64,000 nucleotides of DNA. It comes from Bacillus spizizenii TU-B-10 (GTDB lineage: Bacteria; Bacillota; Bacilli; Bacillales; Bacillaceae). Shown here piece by piece: positions 58,875 through 64,000 of this stretch (position 1 is the first letter of the stretch; every line of letters starts with the position of its first letter). The DNA lies in contig NC_016047.1 of assembly GCF_000227465.1 (NCBI RefSeq), positions 697,001 to 761,000 of the forward strand, given 5' to 3'. Made by a program: the position numbers and the translations under genes. Under the pieces are notes generated by a model. It saw nothing but the letters and a program-made list of their open reading frames with translations, had not been told where the DNA came from and ran no database searches.

Positions 58875-59206
58875 TGGAACAGATGAAAATCACGAATTTA
58901 ACTGACGAACAAATCAGTTTTCAGCTTATCCTGCACAGCGGCAATGCCCGAAGCTCCATCATACAATCTCTGCGCACCTATAAGGAAGGGAACAAGGAGG
59001 AGGCGGATGCCCTCATTGCCAAGGCTGAGCAGGATTTATCCGCAGCCCATGACATTCACTTTCAAATGATACAGAAAGAATCCGGCGGGGAAGAGGCGGC
59101 TTTCTCCTTGCTGCTCATGCATGCGGAGGATCATCTGATGTCAACATTAACCATGAAAGAATTAGTGAAAGAACTGCTTGATCTCTTTAAAACAAAGAAT
59201 CTATAA
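58874..59206 (+). CDS. gmuA: PTS oligo-beta-mannoside EIIA component GmuA
   Basis: A 110-residue lactose/cellobiose-type EIIA, all helical: FQLILHSGNARSSIIQSLRTYKEGN and SLLLMHAEDHLMSTLTMKEL, where the HAEDH histidine (His83) accepts phosphate from HPr. The start overlaps the gmuB stop by one base. Confidence 0.92.
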   Translation: MEQMKITNLTDEQISFQLILHSGNARSSIIQSLRTYKEGNKEEADALIAKAEQDLSAAHDIHFQMIQKESGGEEAAFSLLLMHAEDHLMSTLTMKELVKELLDLFKTKNL

Positions 59207-59226
59207 AAAAAATCGGGGTGGATAGG

Positions 59227-60555
59227 GTGTTCGAGAAAATCAGCCAATTCCTTGTTCCAATTGCAGGGAGGTTAAACAATAACCGCTATTTGCAAGTGCT
59301 GCGTGATGCATTCATGCTGGCTTTTCCGCTTACGATATTCGGTTCCATTTTTGTGGTGTTAACGAACCTGCCGTTCTTAAACAAAATCATGAATGCTTCA
59401 ATGCTTACATCGTTTCAGTCTCATTTCGGCATTGCGTCCACAGCGACTATGGGCATTATGTCTGTCTTCGTCGTATTCGGGATAGGCTACTACCTGTCAA
59501 AAAGCTATCAGGTTGAAGCTGTATTTGGCGGCGCGATCGCTTTGGTATCCTTTTTGCTCTTAACGCCATTTATCGTTCAGCCGGAAACAGGAGATGCCAT
59601 TACAGGGGTTATCCCGGTCGACCGTCTCGGTGCAAAAGGGATGTTTCTTGGCATGATTACGGCATTTCTTTCAGGTGAAATCTACAGAAGAATTGTTCAA
59701 AAAAACCTGACGATCAAAATGCCTGCCGGTGTTCCGCCTGCTGTAGCAAAATCATTTGCCGCACTTATTCCGGCTTTTATTACATTGACAGTGTTTTTGC
59801 TGATTAACGTTCTGGTGACACAGCTTTTTAAAACAAATATGCACGACGTTATTTATCATGCGATTCAGGCGCCGCTTGTCGGACTTGGAAGCGGTATCAT
59901 CCCGACGCTGATTGCCGTGTTTTTCATTCAAATCCTTTGGTTTTTCGGACTGCACGGACAGATTATTATCAACTCCGTGATGGACCCGATTTGGAATACA
60001 CTGCAAGTAGAAAACCTTTCTGCTTACACGGCGGGAAAAGAAATCCCTCATATTATTTCAAAACCGTTTATGGAGATTTATACAGTAGGGATGGGCGGAA
60101 CCGGGATGACGCTTGCGATTGTGTTTACCATTCTCATATTCATGAAAAGCAGGCAGATGAAGCAAGTATCGAAACTCGGCCTCGCCCCCGGTATTTTTAA
60201 CGTAAACGAACCGATTATCTTCGGGCTTCCGATTGTCATGAACCCGATCATTATTGTGCCTTGGGTGTTGGCGCCGATGGTTGTTACGCTCGTCACCTAT
60301 CTGGCCATGTCAGCGGGGCTCGTTCCGCCTCCGACTGGTGTAACGGTGCCGTGGACGGTTCCATTATTCATTAATGGCATCATGGCGACGAACTCGATCA
60401 TGGGGGGCGTGATGCAGCTTGTCAATCTGCTGATTGTCTTCGTGATATGGTTTCCGTTCCTGAAAGCAATGGATAAATTAAATCTGGCAAAAGAAAAGGA
60501 ACAGGCTGTGCAGGAAACAGCTGCCCAGCAAAATGATAATAGTATCAAAATGTGA
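59227..60555 (+). CDS. gmuC: PTS oligo-beta-mannoside EIIC component GmuC
   Basis: A 442-residue membrane permease of the lactose/cellobiose EIIC family. Hydrophobic helices fill residues 25-420; IIGxxE-type region reads LAPGIFNVNEPIIFGLPIVMNP with the conserved NEP and catalytic Glu. It imports and phosphorylates glucomannan-derived oligosaccharides. The GTG at 59227 follows GGGGTGG; a GTG at 59218 is in frame but has a poorer site. Confidence 0.92.
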   Translation: MFEKISQFLVPIAGRLNNNRYLQVLRDAFMLAFPLTIFGSIFVVLTNLPFLNKIMNASMLTSFQSHFGIASTATMGIMSVFVVFGIGYYLSKSYQVEAVFGGAIALVSFLLLTPFIVQPETGDAITGVIPVDRLGAKGMFLGMITAFLSGEIYRRIVQKNLTIKMPAGVPPAVAKSFAALIPAFITLTVFLLINVLVTQLFKTNMHDVIYHAIQAPLVGLGSGIIPTLIAVFFIQILWFFGLHGQIIINSVMDPIWNTLQVENLSAYTAGKEIPHIISKPFMEIYTVGMGGTGMTLAIVFTILIFMKSRQMKQVSKLGLAPGIFNVNEPIIFGLPIVMNPIIIVPWVLAPMVVTLVTYLAMSAGLVPPPTGVTVPWTVPLFINGIMATNSIMGGVMQLVNLLIVFVIWFPFLKAMDKLNLAKEKEQAVQETAAQQNDNSIKM

Positions 60556-60572
60556 CATAAGGGGAGAGAGAC

Positions 60573-61970
60573 TTGGCACAAACAGAACAATATCGTTTTC
60601 CGAAAGATTTTTGGTGGGGCTCGTCCGCTTCAGCAACACAAACGGAGGGTGCCGCCGATAGAGACGGAAAAGGGCAGAATATATGGGATTATTGGTTTGA
60701 AAAAGAACCGCATCGTTTTTTTGATCATGTCGGGCCTGCAGCTACATCTCGATTTTACGACAACTATAAAGAAGATATCAGGCTGATGAAGGAGCTTGGC
60801 CACAACTCGTTCCGAATGTCGATTTCCTGGTCGCGTTTAATACCGGACGGAATAGGCGAGATCAATGTCAAAGCCGTGGATTTTTATAGTAGTGTCATTG
60901 ATGAGTTGATCGTGAACGGAATAGAACCTTTTGTCAATTTGTTTCATTTTGATATGCCGATGGAACTTCAAAAAAACGGCGGCTGGGTAAACAGAGAAAC
61001 GGTTGCCGCTTATGAAAACTATGCGAAAACAAGCTTTCGTTTATTTGGCGATCGGGTGAAAAAATGGTTTACGCATAATGAACCGATCGTCCCAGTAGAA
61101 GGCGGATACTTATATGATTTTCATTATCCAAACAAGGTTGATTTTAAAGAAGCCGTCCAGGTCGGATTTCACACAATGCTATCAAGTGCCCGAGCCATTC
61201 AGGCTTACAGGGAGATGAAGCAGGACGGAAAAATCGGCATCATCTTAAATTTGACCCCTTCATACCCAAGAAGCAGCCATCCGGCGGATGTAAGAGCAGG
61301 GGAAATAGCAGACGCGTTTTTTAACAGATCCTTTTTAGACCCTTCTGTCAAAGGGGAATTCCCAAAAGAGCTGGTTGAGATTTTAAAGAGCGAAGGCTTT
61401 TTGCCCTGCTATAAGAAAGAAGATCTTGAGGTCATCAAACACAATACGGTTGATCTGTTGGGTGTGAATTATTATCAGCCGAGACGTGTAAAGGCAAAAG
61501 AACATCTTCCGAATCCCGACGCTCCTTTTTTGCCCGACAGGTATTTTGATCCTTACGTCATGCCGGGCCGCAAAATGAATCCTCATCGCGGCTGGGAGAT
61601 TTACGAAAAAGGCGTTTATGATATTTTGATCAATTTAAAAGAAAACTACGGGAACATCGAGTGCTTTATTTCTGAAAACGGGATGGGAGTTGAAGGCGAG
61701 GAACGCTTCAGGGATGAACAAGGCATTATTCAAGATGATTACCGGATTGAATTTATGAAAGAGCACCTCAAATGGATTCACCGTGCCATACAGGAAGGAT
61801 CAAATGTAAAAGGCTATCACTTATGGACGTTCATGGACAACTGGTCTTGGACAAATGCCTATAAAAACCGATACGGGTTTGTGTCAGTCAACCTCGAGAA
61901 AGACGGGGAAAGGACCGTCAAAAAGAGCGGAAAATGGTTCAAAAAGGTTGCTGAGCAACACGGTTTCTAG
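60573..61970 (+). CDS. gmuD: GH1 6-phospho-beta-glycosidase (mannobiosidase) GmuD
   Basis: A 465-residue glycoside hydrolase family 1 barrel: FPKDFWWGSSASATQTEGA at the start, acid/base Glu170 in WFTHNEPIVP and nucleophile Glu368 in CFISENGMGV. It hydrolyses phosphorylated beta-mannosides or glucosides in the cytoplasm. The start is TTG with AAGGGGAGAG upstream. Confidence 0.92.
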   Translation: MAQTEQYRFPKDFWWGSSASATQTEGAADRDGKGQNIWDYWFEKEPHRFFDHVGPAATSRFYDNYKEDIRLMKELGHNSFRMSISWSRLIPDGIGEINVKAVDFYSSVIDELIVNGIEPFVNLFHFDMPMELQKNGGWVNRETVAAYENYAKTSFRLFGDRVKKWFTHNEPIVPVEGGYLYDFHYPNKVDFKEAVQVGFHTMLSSARAIQAYREMKQDGKIGIILNLTPSYPRSSHPADVRAGEIADAFFNRSFLDPSVKGEFPKELVEILKSEGFLPCYKKEDLEVIKHNTVDLLGVNYYQPRRVKAKEHLPNPDAPFLPDRYFDPYVMPGRKMNPHRGWEIYEKGVYDILINLKENYGNIECFISENGMGVEGEERFRDEQGIIQDDYRIEFMKEHLKWIHRAIQEGSNVKGYHLWTFMDNWSWTNAYKNRYGFVSVNLEKDGERTVKKSGKWFKKVAEQHGF

Positions 61971-62059
61971 ATTTCCCAAAGATCCAGATCTTCCGGCAAT
62001 CATCATGACGAATAGAGATCACGAACAGCCGCAACATTGATGAAATAGGGAAAAGAACT

Positions 62060-62092
62060 TATGATATCCGTAAAAGCTTATGTGATATCATA
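62060..62092. promoter_or_regulatory. Inverted repeat before gmuR
   Basis: TATGATATC (62060-62068) and GATATCATA (62084-62092) are exact inverted arms with a 15-base spacer in the gmuD-gmuR gap, 25 bp before the gmuR start. Possible GmuR site or mRNA hairpin. Confidence 0.5.
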
Positions 62093-62117
62093 CTCTAACA
62101 GCTGCCGGAGGATACCA

Positions 62118-62831
62118 ATGAATAAATACGAAATCATTGCAAATGAAATGAGAGATAGAATCAAAAATAACGTATATCCGATTGATCAGCCCATTCCTGA
62201 TGAAGTATCTCTTGCAAAAGAATTTAACTCAAGCCGCATGACGATGAAGAGGGCCTTGGATAATTTAGTTGCCGAGGGTCTGCTGTTTAGAAAACGGGGC
62301 CATGGCACGTTTATTATTCAATCAGCGATACAGGATGACCATGTCCATGTAGTCAGCAACGAGATTCTGGGATTGACTAACTTGTTGAAAGATAAGGAAA
62401 TTAAAAGCAAGGTCATTCAGTTTGAAGTGCAATTTCCAACAGAGGAAGTGGCTGCCCATTTGTCCATCGATCAGAAGACACCCGTTTATTATCTCGTTCG
62501 GCTTCGGATTGTAGAGGGAGAGCCCTATGTCTTGGAAAAAACATATATGCCGACTCATTTAATACCGGGCATTAATGATGATGTTCTTCATGATTCGATC
62601 TACAACCACATCACAAACGAGCTGCAGCTCAAAATCGCCGGAACGCATCGGAAAATCAGAGCTTGCAAATCTGATCATATTGACCAGCAGCATTTGGGCT
62701 GCAAACAGGATGATCCAATTCTTGAAGTTGAACATGTGGGCTTCTTAGACAACGGCATTCCATTTGAGTATTCCTTTTCACGTCATCGGCATGACAAGTT
62801 TGTTGTTACTTCTGTAAACATACGGCGCTGA
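62118..62831 (+). CDS. gmuR: GntR/HutC-family repressor GmuR
   Basis: A 237-residue regulator: GntR helix-turn-helix (YEIIANEMRDRIKNNVYPIDQPIPDEVSLAKEFNSSRMTMKRALDNLVAEGLLFRKRGHGTFII) and a UTRA ligand domain (RIVEGEPYVLEKTYMP; VGFLDNGIPFEYSFSRHRHDKF). It represses gmu in the absence of a mannan-derived signal. The ATG at 62118 has CCGGAGGA eight bases before; the frame upstream lacks a ribosome site. Length as in B. subtilis. Confidence 0.92.
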   Translation: MNKYEIIANEMRDRIKNNVYPIDQPIPDEVSLAKEFNSSRMTMKRALDNLVAEGLLFRKRGHGTFIIQSAIQDDHVHVVSNEILGLTNLLKDKEIKSKVIQFEVQFPTEEVAAHLSIDQKTPVYYLVRLRIVEGEPYVLEKTYMPTHLIPGINDDVLHDSIYNHITNELQLKIAGTHRKIRACKSDHIDQQHLGCKQDDPILEVEHVGFLDNGIPFEYSFSRHRHDKFVVTSVNIRR

Positions 62832-62859
62832 TTGCGGAGACAACAAGGAGGCCATCTGC

Positions 62860-63759
62860 ATGCTTGGCGGTATTGAAGCAGGCGGCACAAAGTTTGTTTG
62901 TGCTGTCGGTAAAGAAGATGGAACGATCATTGACCGGATAGAGTTCCCCACAACGATGCCGGATGAAACGATAGAGAAAGTGATTCGATATTTTCGCCAA
63001 TTTTCTTTACAGGCTATCGGCATCGGCTCCTTTGGTCCCGTTAATAACGATAAAACCAGTAAAACATACGGAACCATTACGGCCACACCGAAAGCGGGCT
63101 GGAGACACTATCCCTTTTTGCAAACCGTTAAGAATGAAATGAAAATCCCAGTCGGTTTTAGTACGGATGTCAATGCTGCGGCGCTGGGTGAATTCCTTTT
63201 TGGTGAAGCGAGGGATCTCAACAGCTGCCTGTATATAACGATTGGCACTGGCATTGGTGCGGGCGCAATTGTAGAGGGCCGGCTCCTTCAGGGGCTGTCA
63301 CACCCAGAGATGGGCCATATTTATATCCGGAGGCACCCGGATGATGTATACCAAGGAAAGTGCCCGTATCATAAGGATTGCTTTGAAGGTCTGGCTTCCG
63401 GTCCTGCCATAGAAGCGCGCTGGGGAAAAAAAGCTGCTGATTTATCAGAAATAACTCGAGTCTGGGAACTGGAAGGGTACTATATTGCCCAAGCGCTGGC
63501 TCAGTATATTTTGATCCTTGCACCTAAAAAAATTATTCTTGGCGGCGGCGTCATGAATCAGAAACAAGTGTTTCCTTATATTTATCAATATGTGCCGAAA
63601 ATTATGAACAGCTACCTAGATTTTTCTGAATTATCAGATAGTATAAGAGATTATATTGTACCTCCACGTTTAGGCAGTAACGCCGGAATCATCGGCACGC
63701 TTGTTTTAGCGCATCAGGCTTTACAAGCAGAGCAAGCTTCCGGGGAGGTGCGGTCATGA
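62860..63759 (+). CDS. gmuE: ROK-family mannose/fructose kinase GmuE
   Basis: A 299-residue ROK kinase: GGIEAGGTKFVCAVG (phosphate loop), ITIGTGIGAGAIVEGRLLQGLSHPEMGHI (catalytic Asp counterpart in VGFSTDVNAAALGE) and zinc ligands HKDCFEG with CPYHKDC. It phosphorylates hexose released by GmuD. It starts 28 bases after gmuR and overlaps gmuF by four bases. Confidence 0.92.
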   Translation: MLGGIEAGGTKFVCAVGKEDGTIIDRIEFPTTMPDETIEKVIRYFRQFSLQAIGIGSFGPVNNDKTSKTYGTITATPKAGWRHYPFLQTVKNEMKIPVGFSTDVNAAALGEFLFGEARDLNSCLYITIGTGIGAGAIVEGRLLQGLSHPEMGHIYIRRHPDDVYQGKCPYHKDCFEGLASGPAIEARWGKKAADLSEITRVWELEGYYIAQALAQYILILAPKKIILGGGVMNQKQVFPYIYQYVPKIMNSYLDFSELSDSIRDYIVPPRLGSNAGIIGTLVLAHQALQAEQASGEVRS

Positions 63760-64000
63760 AGCACCCTTTATTTTTGGAGCCTGTCTTTAAAAAGAGAATA
63801 TGGGGAGGAACAAAGCTTCGGGATGCCTTCGGCTACGCGATACCCTCAGAAAAAACAGGTGAGTGCTGGGCCGTTTCTGCACATGCCCATGGCTCGTCGG
63901 CTGTTCAAAACGGCCCGCTGGCAGGAAAGACACTTGATCAAGTATGGCAGGATCATCCGGAGGTTTTCGGTTTTCCAGATGGAAAGGTGTTTCCGCTGCT
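63756..64000 (+). CDS. gmuF: Mannose-6-phosphate isomerase GmuF, N-terminal part
   Basis: Eighty-one codons are present before the window edge: MKHPLFLEPVFKKRIWGGTK, LRDAFGYAIPSEKTGECWAVSAHAHGSSAV. The RIWGG and TGECWAVSAH motifs are those of class I Bacillus phosphomannose isomerases. It converts mannose-6-phosphate to fructose-6-phosphate. ATGA overlap with gmuE. GGGGAGG precedes the ATG. Confidence 0.92.
   Translation, partial: MKHPLFLEPVFKKRIWGGTKLRDAFGYAIPSEKTGECWAVSAHAHGSSAVQNGPLAGKTLDQVWQDHPEVFGFPDGKVFPL

Noticed and set aside
1-64000. CRISPR arrays, rRNA or tRNA genes, prophage attachment sites
   Set aside because: No regularly spaced repeats, RNA gene signatures or integrase genes were found by reading.

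Overview
The window looks like a chromosomal segment of a Bacillus subtilis group organism. Gene content and order follow the ydeK-gmuF stretch of B. subtilis 168 as I remember it: ydeK-ydeL, ydfE-ydfF-ydfG, ydfH-ydfI-ydfJ, ydfK-ydfL-ydfM, mhqNOP, ydfQ, cotP-ydgA-ydgB, ydgC-ydgD-ydgE, vmlR, ydgF, dinB, ydgG-ydgH, ydgI-ydgJ, ydgK, ydhB to ydhF, phoB, ydhH to ydhK, pbuE and the gmu operon. SD sequences are strong (GGAGG types), and the cre, PhoP, LexA, MhqR and YdfI sites match the B. subtilis consensus. No rRNA, tRNA or CRISPR array was seen. All comparisons with 168 are from memory.

Layout. 0-2.5 kb: a sensor kinase and response regulator plus a membrane-anchored partner cut by the window edge, all on the minus strand. 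2.6-12 kb: the EamA exporter YdeK and divergent MocR regulator YdeL; YdfE and YdfF sharing an operator region with two perfect 16-bp arms; AhpD-like YdfG; a small membrane protein; then YdfHI and its target transporter YdfJ. 12-15.5 kb: a decayed patch (HAD phosphatase and azlC pseudogenes) followed by an intact BrnQ-type carrier and a short paralogue of the nucleoid protein Rok. 15.7-26.6 kb: ydfK-M, the quinone/thiol stress operon mhqNOP, ydfQ, a broken O-methyltransferase, a small gene possibly related to GerPF, a DUF421 remnant, the spore cluster ydgB-ydgA-cotP, then ydgC-E. 26.6-33.7 kb: an accessory block with a broken HIT gene, a sugar or cyclitol cassette (Gfo/Idh dehydrogenase, LacI regulator, MFS sugar transporter, TIM-barrel epimerase) and an MFS-TetR pair. 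33.7-45.5 kb: vmlR with an attenuator leader, permease YdgF, dinB, ydgG-ydgH, ydgI-ydgJ, an XRE/cupin regulator divergent from azlCD, and ydgK. 45.57-46.86 kb: an apparently intact IS3-family element that has split the terminator shared by ydgK and ydhB. 46.9-64 kb: ydhB-F, phoB, a transglutaminase-like gene, ydhH, a nonsense-interrupted ydhI, ydhJ, ydhK, pbuE with its adenine riboswitch, and the glucomannan operon gmuBACDREF, running off the right edge.

How genes work together. Several regulator-transporter modules have visible operators: YdfI sites before ydfJ; MhqR palindromes before mhqN; AGTTTA-N6-TAAACT pairs before ydgGH; CTGAC-N4-GTCAG pairs before the MFS-TetR operon; GGAAAG-A-CTTTCC sites before the sugar cassette. 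The gmu genes form a complete PTS route for mannan-derived oligosaccharides: GmuBAC import, GmuD hydrolysis, GmuE kinase, GmuF isomerase, GmuR repressor, CcpA cre.

The features most likely to be new are the Rok paralogue, the sugar cassette with its own operators, and the 56-aa membrane protein. The vmlR leader is of interest for a four-segment fold that can be read directly.
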